DNA from: Leucobacter sp042726155
Lineage (GTDB): Bacteria; Actinomycetota; Actinomycetes; Actinomycetales; Microbacteriaceae
Reading direction: 5' to 3'
DNA length: 64,000 nucleotides
NCBI RefSeq assembly: GCF_042726155.1
Contig: NZ_JBHXHV010000001.1
Coordinates: 1,116,001-1,180,000 of the forward strand
Shown: piece by piece, positions 32,366 to 41,631 of the stretch
How positions within the stretch are numbered: position 1 is the stretch's first letter
Layout of the letters: each line of letters starts with the position of its first letter
Position numbers and translations under genes: made by a program
Notes under the pieces: generated by a model
Databases searched by the model: none
What the model saw: only the letters and a program-made list of their open reading frames with translations
Told to the model about the DNA's origin: nothing

Positions 32366-34930
32366 ATGAGCGACTTCGAACTTCTCGACCCGTCAGGGCT
32401 CCCGATCGGTGGCGGCGCGGGCGTACACAGCCCGGGCGCCGACCCGCTTGTGGATGGTCTGAACCCGGCTCAGGCGCAAGCCGTGACGACGCGCGGGCCC
32501 GCGCTGTTGATCGTGGCTGGTGCGGGTTCTGGCAAGACGCGTGTGCTGACGCACCGTATCGCTCACCTGATTCGCGAGCGCGAAGCTTGGCCCAGCCAGA
32601 TTCTCGCGATCACGTTCACGAACAAGGCTGCCGCCGAAATGCGCGAGCGAATCGACGGGTTGCTCGGCGATGCATCGCAGGGCATGTGGGTGTCGACGTT
32701 CCACTCGGCGTGCGTGCGCATTCTGCGGCGCGAGGCCGAGCGGTTCGGGTACGTCGCAGGCTTCACGATCTACGATTCCGCCGATTCGCGCGCGCTGCTG
32801 AAACGCATCATTAAGGAGCTCGACGCCGACACATACGGGTTCACGCCCGCCAACTCCGGCGCGAAGATCTCGAAGTTGAAGAATGAGCTCGTCGACGCAG
32901 ACGCGCACGCGGCGACGATGAACGAGAGCGATCCGCGCGAGCGATTGTTCGTCGAGATCTTCAAGATGTACGAGCAAGAGCTCAGGCGTGCGAACGCGTT
33001 CGACTTTGACGACCTGATCGGTCAGACCGTTCACCTGTTCCGCGCGCACCCCGACGTCGCGGCGATCTACCAGCGCCGGTTCCGCCACGTGCTGGTCGAC
33101 GAGTACCAAGACACGAACCACGCCCAGTACTCGCTGATTCGTGAGCTCACTAGGCCCGTCGAGGTGGCTGAGGTTGAACGGCTCGTGCCGCCAGCGCGCC
33201 CACGAGAGCTTGATGAGTCGGGCCGCATTCCGGGCGCAAGTCTCACCGTCGTCGGTGACTCTGACCAGTCGATCTACGCATTCCGCGGCGCCGACATTCG
33301 TAACATCGTCGAGTTTGAGCGCGACTTTGCGCGCGCTGAGGTCGTGAAGCTCGAGCAAAACTACCGCTCAACGCAGAACATTCTTTCCGCGGCGAATGCC
33401 GTGATCGGCAACAACTTCGACCGCCAAGAGAAGCGTCTCTGGACATCGGAGGGTGATGGCGAGCGTATCGTCGGCTTTACCGGCTACTCTCAGCACGACG
33501 AGGCCCGGTTCGTCGCAGAAGAGATCGAAGACCTGCACCGCGCTGGTGTGGCGTACAGCGATGTCGCCGTGTTCTATCGCACGAACTCGCAGACGCGTGC
33601 GCTTGAAGAGCTGCTGATTCGCTCGGCGATTCCCTACCGCGTGCTGGGTGGCACGAAGTTCTACGAGCGCGCCGAAGTGAAAGACGCGATGGCGTACTTG
33701 ACGAGCATCGCGAACCCCTACGACCCGATCGCCTGGTCGCGGCTGCTCGGGGCACCGAAGCGGGGCGTGGGCGCAATGGCCGAGGCGCACCTCGCGAACT
33801 TCCAGGAGGCCAACGGCTTGTCGTTCCACGGTGCAATGCTGCGGGCCGAAGAGGTCACTGCGATTGGGCCGAAGATTCGCAGTACGGTGCGGGCACTGGG
33901 TGAGCTTCTTGCTCGCGCTTCGCGCATGGCCGTGGGCGGCGGCTCGACCGATGTGGCGGGCGAAGAGGCCGTTCCCGCTCCCGTCGGCGACGTGCTGAAG
34001 CTGATTCTCGATGAGACCGAGATGATTGAAAAGCTGCGGGCGAAGCGCGATCCGCAAGACGATGCGCGTGCTGAGAACCTCGAGGAATTGCTCGCCGTGG
34101 CGCGCGAGTTCGACGTGAAGCAGCCGGGCACCGGCCTGCTCGCGTTCCTCACCGAGGTGAGCCTGGTCGCCGCAGCCGACGATCTCGACGATTCAAGCGG
34201 CACGGTATCGCTCATGACGATGCACACGGCGAAGGGACTCGAGTTCAAAGCCGTGTTCATCACGGGCGTTGAAGAGGGTCTACTACCGCACCAGATGTCG
34301 GTCGACGAGGTCGGTGGCATCAGCGAGGAACGCAGGTTGATGTACGTCGGCATCACGCGTGCCCGGGAACGCCTATACCTGACCCTCGCGTCGACGCGGG
34401 CGACCTTCGGCGATGTCTCCGTCGCGATGCCGTCGCGGTTCCTGCAAGAGATTCCCGAAGGGCTCATCGACTGGCGGCAGTCGCCCGGCGAGGTGACGGG
34501 GCGCGGCGGCACGGCGTCTCGTGCGCTGAACGCGCCGCGCACATCGGCGGGCAGCGGATCCTGGTCGCGATCGCGCACCGATTCGTCGGTGTCGTTCGCC
34601 GGGGGGAGCGCGTCTGGCTCGGCTGCGGTGAGCGAGCCGGCGAGCGGAAACATGCAGTCTGCGCTCGACAAGTGGCGGGAACGCAAGCGTCTCGCGAAGG
34701 AGGCGCAGGCGGCGGGCGGTGGCTTCCCCAATCTCGTGGGCGGCTCGGTGCGCGACAACGGCGATCTCGAACTCGCGACCGGCGACCGCATTCGCCACGA
34801 CGAGTACGGCGACGGCCGCGTCACCGGCATCTCGGGCGCCGGCTCGAAACGCATCGCACACGTCGTGTTCGACACCGTCGGCGAACGCAAACTACTCGTC
34901 AAACTCGCACCGATCGAAAAGGTCGAGTAG
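32366..34930 (+). CDS. pcrA: UvrD/PcrA-type superfamily 1 DNA helicase
   Basis: This ATP-dependent 3'-5' DNA helicase acts in repair and replication restart. At 854 aa it carries the SF1A motifs in order: LNPAQAQAV (Q), AGAGSGKTRVLTHRI (Walker A), AITFTNKAAAEMR, VDEYQDTN (Walker B), GDSDQSIYAFRGAD, LEQNYRST, and VGITRARERLYL (VI). An insert of about 40 residues between motifs II and III is common in actinobacterial PcrA. The C-terminal Tudor-like tail (GDRIRHDEYGDGRVTGISG) is the RNA polymerase-binding module. I chose the ATG at 32366; 32333 and 32357 are alternatives. Confidence 0.96.
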   Translation: MSDFELLDPSGLPIGGGAGVHSPGADPLVDGLNPAQAQAVTTRGPALLIVAGAGSGKTRVLTHRIAHLIREREAWPSQILAITFTNKAAAEMRERIDGLLGDASQGMWVSTFHSACVRILRREAERFGYVAGFTIYDSADSRALLKRIIKELDADTYGFTPANSGAKISKLKNELVDADAHAATMNESDPRERLFVEIFKMYEQELRRANAFDFDDLIGQTVHLFRAHPDVAAIYQRRFRHVLVDEYQDTNHAQYSLIRELTRPVEVAEVERLVPPARPRELDESGRIPGASLTVVGDSDQSIYAFRGADIRNIVEFERDFARAEVVKLEQNYRSTQNILSAANAVIGNNFDRQEKRLWTSEGDGERIVGFTGYSQHDEARFVAEEIEDLHRAGVAYSDVAVFYRTNSQTRALEELLIRSAIPYRVLGGTKFYERAEVKDAMAYLTSIANPYDPIAWSRLLGAPKRGVGAMAEAHLANFQEANGLSFHGAMLRAEEVTAIGPKIRSTVRALGELLARASRMAVGGGSTDVAGEEAVPAPVGDVLKLILDETEMIEKLRAKRDPQDDARAENLEELLAVAREFDVKQPGTGLLAFLTEVSLVAAADDLDDSSGTVSLMTMHTAKGLEFKAVFITGVEEGLLPHQMSVDEVGGISEERRLMYVGITRARERLYLTLASTRATFGDVSVAMPSRFLQEIPEGLIDWRQSPGEVTGRGGTASRALNAPRTSAGSGSWSRSRTDSSVSFAGGSASGSAAVSEPASGNMQSALDKWRERKRLAKEAQAAGGGFPNLVGGSVRDNGDLELATGDRIRHDEYGDGRVTGISGAGSKRIAHVVFDTVGERKLLVKLAPIEKVE

Positions 34931-34985
34931 CGGTCAGCGCGTGAACCTTTCCTCATTGAATTCCGCGCGCGCTCAGCGAGAAACG

Positions 34986-34991
34986 TAAGCT
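34986..34991 (+). promoter_or_regulatory. -10 box of the nitroreductase gene, leaderless arrangement
   Basis: TAAGCT ends 6 nt before ATG 34998. Confidence 0.55.
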
Positions 34992-34997
34992 CAAGAC

Positions 34998-36068
34998 ATG
35001 AGCGTTGCAGCATCGAGTCCGTGGCCCGCCCTCGTCGAAGACGCTAGGCGGTACCCGAGCCCGCACAACTCGCAGCCCATCAAGCTCCGGCCTCGCGACG
35101 ACCGCACCGCCACGCTTTACTACGACCTCGACCTCGGGCTACCCGCGGAATCATTCGGCATCCCGTTCGCGCACGTCTGCGCCGGGGTGTTTCTTGAGAC
35201 GTTTCGAGTCGTTGCGCGCGCGGCCGGTTTTGACGTGCGCGAGACGCTGGATCACGCGGAGATGGACTTCGACGGCGCAGACCGTCTGCACCGCTTTGCC
35301 GACGTCGAGCTGCGGCCCATCGAACTCACCGACGCACAGCGCGTGGAGGCGGGCGCCGCGCTCGACCGACTGCGCTCCCGCCGCACATCGCGGCGCCCCT
35401 ACCTGAGCCGCTCGGTGCCCGGCGAAGTTATCGGCGGCGTCGAGCGCATCTGTGAAGCAGCCGGACACACGTTCCGGCACACCAATGACCGCGACCTCGT
35501 GCGCAAAATCGTGCGCGTGAACCAGGCGACACTCTTCGACGATCTCGAGAACGACGCCGTCTACGCCGAAATTATGGAGTGGCTGCGGTTTTCGAAGCGT
35601 GAGGCGCTTGAGCGGTCAGACGGGCTGTCGGCCGAGGCGATGTTGATGCCCGGCCGGATCCTGCGCTACGCAATGGCGCACCGCGGGCTCTGGCGGGCAC
35701 CGGTCGTGGGATCCGCGATCCGCGCCATCTATCTGCGCACGATGCGCGGAGTGCACGAACTCGCCTGGATCGAGGGTCCATTTGACGGGCCAGCGGACTA
35801 CATCGAGGCCGGGCGTACGTTCATGCGAACCTGGCTGGAACTGCACCGGCAGGGCGTCGTGCTGCACCCGTTCGGCACGGTCATCACTAACCCCCGCTCG
35901 CACGCTCTTTTCGCGGAGGCGGCCGGAGCGAGAGAGGGCGACGGGCGCATGGCCTGGATGCTGTTCCGGATCGGCTACAGCGCGTACCCGCCGCTCGCTC
36001 ATCGCCGGTCAGCAGCGTCGATGCTGCTGCCGACCCCATCAGTATCAGCCGAAGGAGACCCCCGATGA
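34998..36068 (+). CDS. nitroreductase-family protein
   Basis: This 356-aa FMN-dependent nitroreductase-fold protein is longer than classic NfsB enzymes (about 220 aa). The N-terminus has the flavin-binding signature ARRYPSPHNSQPIKLRP. A middle segment RSRRTSRRPYLSRSVPGEVI and the C-terminal PFGTVITNPRSHALF/WMLFRIGYSAYPPLAHRR fit long actinobacterial members (Acg-like group). The stop overlaps the next gene by ATGA, so the two products are made together. The substrate is unknown. Confidence 0.82.
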   Translation: MSVAASSPWPALVEDARRYPSPHNSQPIKLRPRDDRTATLYYDLDLGLPAESFGIPFAHVCAGVFLETFRVVARAAGFDVRETLDHAEMDFDGADRLHRFADVELRPIELTDAQRVEAGAALDRLRSRRTSRRPYLSRSVPGEVIGGVERICEAAGHTFRHTNDRDLVRKIVRVNQATLFDDLENDAVYAEIMEWLRFSKREALERSDGLSAEAMLMPGRILRYAMAHRGLWRAPVVGSAIRAIYLRTMRGVHELAWIEGPFDGPADYIEAGRTFMRTWLELHRQGVVLHPFGTVITNPRSHALFAEAAGAREGDGRMAWMLFRIGYSAYPPLAHRRSAASMLLPTPSVSAEGDPR

Positions 36069-37642
36069 GACGTGCAATTGTGTTCGGAGTGCTCGCGCTC
36101 GTTGAGGCCGTCGTGCGGGTGCTCATGCCGCGGGTTGGTACCCACCGCATTCTGCTGGCGCCCGGTATCGAACCGCTGCGCTGGCGGCTCGGCCGGCTGC
36201 GTGCCTGGCGCACATTCGAGCAGACCGCTAAGAAGGTGCCTGCGTATCGTGCGTTCTTGAAGGAGCGCAGCTTCCCGCGCCGGCTCGACGTTTCGGGCGG
36301 ACTGTCGGCCGCGCTCGCCACAATCCCCGAAATGGACAAAGAGAGCTATATCAAGCGCTGGACGATTCCCGAGCGCAGCCGCGGGGGTCGTCTGCCGCGT
36401 CGCGGCGTGATCGTCGACGAATCAAGCGGCAGTTCCGGTACGCCGACCAGTTGGGTGCGCGGACCGCGCGAGCGCATGGCGACGCGCCAGATTCTGCAGC
36501 TCGGGTACACCAACACGGCAAAAGCGATGCAGCACCCGCCGTTCGTGCTCAATGCGTTTTCGCTCGGTGCGTGGGCGACCGGCATGAACGTGACGACATC
36601 GCTCACCGATGTGAGCATGATCAAGTCGATCGGACCCGACAAGAACAAGATCATTCAGACGATTCGCGAATTCGGGCCGAACTACACCTACGTCATACTG
36701 AGCTACCCACCATTTCTGAAGGCGCTGTTCGACGATGAACGGCTCGACTGGTCGAAGTACGACATCGTTGCCGCGTTCGGTGGCGAGGGCATCAGTGAGA
36801 GCATGCGCGATCACATCCTGCGCGTTGCGCATTCCGCCTACGGCAGCTATGGCGCGAGCGACCTCGAAATCAACCTCGCACTCGAAACCGACCTCACGGT
36901 CGAGTTGCGTCGTGCGATTGCCGCAAACCCGCAGCTCGCCGACCGCATCAGCAAGCGTTCCGAGTACGGGGTGCTGCCGATGATCTTCCAGTTCAACCCC
37001 TTCAACTATCTGATCGAGACGAACCGCGCGGGGGAGTTGCTCGTCACCATCGCCCGCGCCGAGAACCTCAATCCCCGCGTGCGCTACAACATTCACGACC
37101 GCGGTCACGTCATGCGACTCCGCGATCTCGAACCGGTGCTGCGCGAGTTCGGCCTCGAACGTATGCTCCACACGAAGCAGCTCGACCTGCCGCTGCTCTT
37201 CCACTACGGTCGCAGTGACCTGTCCGTCGACTTCAATGGCGCTGTGATCGGGCCCGATTCTCTGCGCGACGTCATCAATGCACACGAGACGCTGCTGGCC
37301 GTTGTCGAGAATCACCGCCTGATCTCGTACGAAGACGCCCACGGCGATCGTCAACTGCACCTCGCCATCCAGCTCATTGACGGCGCGGACGCGACTGCGG
37401 TCGCTGCTGCCGAGATCCCCGCGTACATCTTCGCCGAGCTGCGACGGGCCAACGGCGATTTTCACAACGCGATCCTCACCTCTGCCGACGCGTCACTGCC
37501 GACGCTCGCCTTCTATCCGTTCCGCACGGGCCCGTTCAAGGGTGACGGCGCAAAGCTGAAAAACGAATACGTCGCGAACCTGAGCCCCACGGAGGCAGAA
37601 GCCGCGCAGCTCGATCTCGGGATCGTGGCGGACAAGGGGTAA
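36065..37642 (+). CDS. PaaK-like (CoF synthetase-type) adenylate-forming enzyme
   Basis: This 525-aa member of the phenylacetate-CoA ligase/coenzyme F390 synthetase group of AMP-forming enzymes has a hydrophobic N-terminal helix (AIVFGVLALVEAVVRVLM). The ATP loop is VDESSGSSGTPTSWVRG, followed by VAAFGGEGISESMRDHI, YGSYGASDLEINLALET (adenine-binding A5-like) and VRYNIHDRGHVMRL (A7-like). GAAGGAG precedes the ATG. No CoA-ligase partner or carrier protein is adjacent; the overlapping partner is the nitroreductase-family gene. The acyl or phenolic substrate is unknown. Confidence 0.8.
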   Translation: MRRAIVFGVLALVEAVVRVLMPRVGTHRILLAPGIEPLRWRLGRLRAWRTFEQTAKKVPAYRAFLKERSFPRRLDVSGGLSAALATIPEMDKESYIKRWTIPERSRGGRLPRRGVIVDESSGSSGTPTSWVRGPRERMATRQILQLGYTNTAKAMQHPPFVLNAFSLGAWATGMNVTTSLTDVSMIKSIGPDKNKIIQTIREFGPNYTYVILSYPPFLKALFDDERLDWSKYDIVAAFGGEGISESMRDHILRVAHSAYGSYGASDLEINLALETDLTVELRRAIAANPQLADRISKRSEYGVLPMIFQFNPFNYLIETNRAGELLVTIARAENLNPRVRYNIHDRGHVMRLRDLEPVLREFGLERMLHTKQLDLPLLFHYGRSDLSVDFNGAVIGPDSLRDVINAHETLLAVVENHRLISYEDAHGDRQLHLAIQLIDGADATAVAAAEIPAYIFAELRRANGDFHNAILTSADASLPTLAFYPFRTGPFKGDGAKLKNEYVANLSPTEAEAAQLDLGIVADKG

Positions 37643-37674
37643 GGGTGGCTGGCGAGCCAGGCAGGGAAAGCGAG

Positions 37675-38331
37675 CTAGCCCAGCAGTTTGCGGAAGTCTG
37701 CGGCGACGCGGACGAAGTCTGATTCGTCGGCGCTGACATCGCCGCTGGCCTGGTTCCAGATCGCCATCTGAGCGGTCATCGCACCGTGCACGAGCGAAAG
37801 CGCGAGCATGGATTCACGCTCGGGCGATTCGAGTTTCGCGTGCTCGGGGTGGGCGGTCAGCCAAGCGACAGCAACGGCACCGAGCTGGTAGCCGGATTCC
37901 AAGATGGAGATCATCATGAGCCGGCCGGCCTCTGGTTGCTCTGCGACAAGACGCGAGCGATCGCGCGCGACCTCGGCGTTCACATTGCGATGCCCGATCG
38001 CCGCGAAAAGCAATCGAAAGAGACCGAGGGGAAGATCGTCGGGGCAGCTGTCGAGCACCGAAAAGGCAGCCTCACCGTCGGGAATCTCGATCGCGCGCCC
38101 GACGATTGCGTCGTCGCGTGACGGGAAGTAATTGAAGAACGTGCTGCGCGAGATATCTGCCCGTTCGCAGATCGCGTCGACCGTCACGTGTTCGACGCCG
38201 ACCTCGAGGGCAAGGCTGACGGCAGACGATTCAATCGCGATTTCGGTGCGCCTGCGCTTGCGCGCGCGCAAGCCTTCAGGTGGGGAACCGGCGGGAGTGC
38301 TCACGTACATTCTTTCTTGCTGCGTCGACAT
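37675..38331 (-). CDS. TetR/AcrR-family transcriptional regulator
   Basis: This 218-aa repressor has an N-terminal DNA-binding domain (about 22-70; RRRTEIAIESSAVSLALEVGVEHVTVDAICERADISRSTFFNYFPSRDDAIVG in one block) and a helical ligand-binding C-terminus. It converges with the nitroreductase/PaaK-like pair 32 bp away and is divergent from sucC across a 258-bp gap. It may control the pair or itself; no operator was identified. An ATG at 38310 preceded by GAAAGA is an alternative start. Confidence 0.9.
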   Translation of the reverse strand: MSTQQERMYVSTPAGSPPEGLRARKRRRTEIAIESSAVSLALEVGVEHVTVDAICERADISRSTFFNYFPSRDDAIVGRAIEIPDGEAAFSVLDSCPDDLPLGLFRLLFAAIGHRNVNAEVARDRSRLVAEQPEAGRLMMISILESGYQLGAVAVAWLTAHPEHAKLESPERESMLALSLVHGAMTAQMAIWNQASGDVSADESDFVRVAADFRKLLG

Positions 38332-38589
38332 GACTCACCAGTTCCGGGGCGGATAGGCGGCTGGCGCAGTGCCATCGAGTGTAATCTTCATCGCTGTGAA
38401 ACTTGGATGAGGGCGGAAGTATTTTGTCTTCGGTCCGGTGCGGGGGAGACGGCGGTGCCTGCTCTTCCATGCTGGGTGACCGTCGGGGCGCGCCCATTGC
38501 GCGGTGATAGGCTTACCGATGGTCGACTTACCTCGACATCGAGACATTTTCTGCCTCCGATCACCCGACTCCCAAGCAAAGGACAGTAC

Positions 38590-39756
38590 GTGGATCTGTA
38601 CGAGTACCAGGCACGAGATCTATTCGAACGATACGAGGTGCCGGTACTGGCCGGCATCGTCGCGGACACCCCCGAGGAAGTTCGCGCGGCAGCCGAAAAG
38701 CTCGGTGGCGTCGTTGTCGTGAAGGCGCAGGTCAAGGTCGGAGGCCGCGGCAAGGCCGGCGGCGTCAAGGTCGCCAAGACACCCGACGAGGCATTCGAGG
38801 CGGCACAGTCGATCCTCGGTCTCGATATCAAGGGCCACACCGTTGAACGGGTCATGGTCGCCGCTGGCGCCGACATCGCCCAGGAGTTCTACTTCTCCGT
38901 GCTGCTCGACCGCGCGAACCGCTCTTACCTCTCGTTGGCCTCTGTCGAGGGCGGCATGGAGATCGAGGTTCTCGCCGTCGAAAAGCCCGAGGCGCTCGCA
39001 CGTATCGCCGTCGATCCCATCGTGGGCATTGACGCTGCAAAGGCTGAAGAGATCGCCCGTGCTGCGAAGTTCCCCGAGGAGCTCATTGCGAAGGTCGTAC
39101 CTGTCTTCCAGAAGCTCTACGAGGTGTACGTCGGCGAAGACGCAACGCTCGTCGAGGTCAACCCCCTCGTGCTGACCGGTGCCGGCGACATCGTCGCACT
39201 CGACGGCAAGGTCTCGCTCGACGAAAACGCTGATTTCCGTCAGCCGCAGCACGCCGAGCTCGAAGACAAAGCCGCTGAAGATCCGCTCGAGGCGAAGGCC
39301 AAGGCACAGGATCTGAACTACGTGAAGCTCGACGGCGAGGTCGGTGTCATCGGCAACGGTGCGGGCCTCGTGATGTCGACGCTCGACGTCGTCGCGTACG
39401 CCGGCGAAAACCACGGTGGCGTGAAGCCCGCCAACTTCCTCGACATCGGTGGTGGCGCCTCGGCTGAGGTCATGGCCGCTGGTCTCGACGTGATCCTTGG
39501 CGACCCGCAGGTGAAGTCGGTCTTCGTGAACGTGTTCGGCGGCATCACCGCGTGTGACGCGGTTGCCAACGGCATCGTCGGCGCACTGAACAAGCTCGGA
39601 GACGCTGCGAACAAGCCGCTCGTCGTGCGCCTCGACGGCAACAACGTCGAAGAGGGCCGCGCGATCCTGAACGAGGCTGCGCACCCGCTGGTCACGCAGG
39701 CCGCCACCATGGACGAGGGCGCCGACAAGGCCGCCGAACTCGCGAACGCCCGCTGA
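38590..39756 (+). CDS. sucC: succinate-CoA ligase (ADP-forming), beta subunit
   Basis: SucC is the nucleotide-binding subunit of succinyl-CoA synthetase in the TCA cycle. At 388 aa, from GTG 38590 after AAAGGA, it begins DLYEYQARDLFERYEVPVL and contains KAQVKVGGRGKAGGVK (ATP-grasp), LVEVNPLVLT and NVFGGITACDAVANG. The frame is open to 38188, but that part does not resemble SucC. The preceding 258 bp hold the promoter region shared with the TetR gene and no other gene. Confidence 0.96.
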   Translation: MDLYEYQARDLFERYEVPVLAGIVADTPEEVRAAAEKLGGVVVVKAQVKVGGRGKAGGVKVAKTPDEAFEAAQSILGLDIKGHTVERVMVAAGADIAQEFYFSVLLDRANRSYLSLASVEGGMEIEVLAVEKPEALARIAVDPIVGIDAAKAEEIARAAKFPEELIAKVVPVFQKLYEVYVGEDATLVEVNPLVLTGAGDIVALDGKVSLDENADFRQPQHAELEDKAAEDPLEAKAKAQDLNYVKLDGEVGVIGNGAGLVMSTLDVVAYAGENHGGVKPANFLDIGGGASAEVMAAGLDVILGDPQVKSVFVNVFGGITACDAVANGIVGALNKLGDAANKPLVVRLDGNNVEEGRAILNEAAHPLVTQAATMDEGADKAAELANAR

Positions 39757-39781
39757 GCCGAAAGACTGTAGGAGAACCACT

Positions 39782-40684
39782 ATGTCGATCTTCCTGAACA
39801 AGGATTCCAAGGTCATCGTCCAGGGCATCACCGGCGGCGAAGGCACTAAGCACACCGCACGCATGCTCGCGGCTGGCACCAACGTTGTCGGCGGCGTGAA
39901 CGCCCGCAAGGCCGGCACCACGGTGTCGCACACCGACCAGAACGGCGCGACCGTCGAGCTGCCCGTCTTCGCTTCCGTGGCCGAGGCCATTGAAGCGACC
40001 GGAGCGAACGTTTCCGTCGCATTCGTGCCGCCGGCATTCACGAAGGACGCCGCTATCGAGGCAATCGATGCGCGCATCGGCCTGCTCGTGATCATCACCG
40101 AGGGTGTGCCGGTCAAGGATTCGGCCGAGCTCTGGGCCCACGCTCAGGCCACCGGCAACGAGACCCGCATCATCGGCCCGAACTGCCCCGGCATCATCAC
40201 GCCGGGTGAGGCACTCGCTGGCATCACGCCCGCGACGATCACCGGCAAGGGACCGATCGGTCTCGTGTCGAAGTCGGGCACGCTCACCTACCAGATGATG
40301 TACGAGCTGCGCGATCTCGGCTTCTCGACCGCTATCGGCATCGGCGGCGACCCGGTCATCGGCACGACACACATCGACGCTCTCGCGGCGTTTGAGGCTG
40401 ACCCCGAGACCAAGGCCATCGTCATGATTGGTGAAATTGGCGGCGACGCTGAGGAGCGCGCTGCGGAGTTCATCAAGGCGAACGTGACGAAGCCGGTCGT
40501 CGGCTATGTTGCTGGCTTCACGGCTCCGGAGGGCAAGACCATGGGCCACGCTGGCGCCATCGTCTCGGGTTCTGCCGGAACCGCTCAGGCGAAGAAGGAG
40601 GCCCTCGAGGCCGCCGGCGTGAAGGTCGGCAAGACGCCGACCGAAACCGCTGAGCTGCTGCGCGAGGCATTCGCCGCACTGTAA
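39782..40684 (+). CDS. sucD: succinate-CoA ligase (ADP-forming), alpha subunit
   Basis: SucD binds CoA and carries the phosphohistidine of succinyl-CoA synthetase. At 300 aa it has VIVQGITGGEGTKHTARMLAAGTNVVGGVNARKAG, GPNCPGIITPGEA, IGIGGDPVIGTTHIDAL, and GHAGAIVSGSAGTA with the active His. It starts 25 nt after sucC with GTAGGAG as ribosome binding site, and a terminator closes the operon. Confidence 0.97.
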   Translation: MSIFLNKDSKVIVQGITGGEGTKHTARMLAAGTNVVGGVNARKAGTTVSHTDQNGATVELPVFASVAEAIEATGANVSVAFVPPAFTKDAAIEAIDARIGLLVIITEGVPVKDSAELWAHAQATGNETRIIGPNCPGIITPGEALAGITPATITGKGPIGLVSKSGTLTYQMMYELRDLGFSTAIGIGGDPVIGTTHIDALAAFEADPETKAIVMIGEIGGDAEERAAEFIKANVTKPVVGYVAGFTAPEGKTMGHAGAIVSGSAGTAQAKKEALEAAGVKVGKTPTETAELLREAFAAL

Positions 40685-40703
40685 CCGCGCAGGCGTTTCG
40701 CTG

Positions 40704-40743
40704 AAAACGGGCCGGCTTCCCTCGGGGAGGCCGGCCCGTTTTT
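40704..40743 (+). terminator. Rho-independent terminator after sucCD
   Basis: AAAACGGGCCGGC (40704-40716) pairs with GCCGGCCCGTTTT (40730-40742), with further pairing in the loop and a T-run. Confidence 0.9.
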
Positions 40744-40776
40744 GTGCCGCAGAGTGGGCCGCAGAGCGTGCCGCCG

Positions 40777-41523
40777 CTACCCGATGATCGGCAGATCGAG
40801 CTGCAACTGCTGCGAGGCCGTGCGCGCGATCAGCACGCCGAGGATGCAAAACAACCACGATGAGGTCTCGAGCCCAGTGCGCTGCATCCACGCGGCAAAT
40901 CGCGCCAGCGGCTCCTCGACCGCTCGGGCTGCTCCGGCCCGAGCGAGGAGTAACAATAGCGCCGGAACGATCATGACGACGCAGTATCCGGCGAGACTGA
41001 CGAGTCGCGAGCCCATACTCATTGGCGCATCGGCGAGCATCGTCATGCCCACGAGGTAGGGCAGCATCGTTGCGACCTCCGACAACCCAGCGGCAAGTGC
41101 GACGGCAATGACCGCGACATTGCCGCGCCCCGATTCGTCGGAGAGCAGTCGCTCCCGCCAGACGAGCAGCCGACCACCTCCGGGGATCCCGCGCTTGCGG
41201 TTTTGCACGTCGAGGTACCAGAGCCACAGGCCCACGAGGAACAGTGCGGCCCCGGCTGCCAGCATGGCCCAACCGCCCGCGGGCGATGCAAGGAATCGTT
41301 GGCCCGCGTCGATGACGTTCACGAGCCCGAGCAGGCACGCGACGCCGACGACGAAGTAGAACGCCGTGATGACGCCGAGGTAGAGCAGGATGCGCCCGGC
41401 CCGCAAGCGGCCGGGCGCAAGGAGGAGGAACACAGGTATGAGCAGTGTGCCCGTGCTCAAGCCGTCGAGCAGCGCAAGGATCGCGAGGGCGAGTGGCAGC
41501 GGCAGTGTTGTGAGCATGTCCAT
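40777..41523 (-). CDS. GAP/Sap-type multi-pass membrane protein
   Basis: The product is 248 aa from ATG 41523 (MDMLTTLPLPLALAILALLDGLSTGTLLIPVFLLLAPGRL) with six membrane segments in two halves. This matches the GAP family (sulfolipid-1-addressing protein-like; related in fold to DsbD/LysE-type proteins), implicated in some actinobacteria in exporting lipids or small molecules. The function here is unproven. The frame stays open upstream over the histidine kinase gene start, but that part is out of character. It is divergent from the two-component system. Confidence 0.8.
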   Translation of the reverse strand: MDMLTTLPLPLALAILALLDGLSTGTLLIPVFLLLAPGRLRAGRILLYLGVITAFYFVVGVACLLGLVNVIDAGQRFLASPAGGWAMLAAGAALFLVGLWLWYLDVQNRKRGIPGGGRLLVWRERLLSDESGRGNVAVIAVALAAGLSEVATMLPYLVGMTMLADAPMSMGSRLVSLAGYCVVMIVPALLLLLARAGAARAVEEPLARFAAWMQRTGLETSSWLFCILGVLIARTASQQLQLDLPIIG

Positions 41524-41631
41524 GTCGTTTACTCTGCCGTCGCTCCGCTCTGCGCACATCGGCGAATGGACTGAGCCGGGGTCATCCTTTGGTCTGAGCC
41601 GAGACGCGGGCGCACCTGGTTTGATGGAGGC

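Noticed and set aside
39692..41557. 621-codon open frame on the minus strand over sucD and the GAP-type gene
   Set aside because: It is antisense to sucD and out of frame with the GAP-type gene; its composition is non-protein-like.
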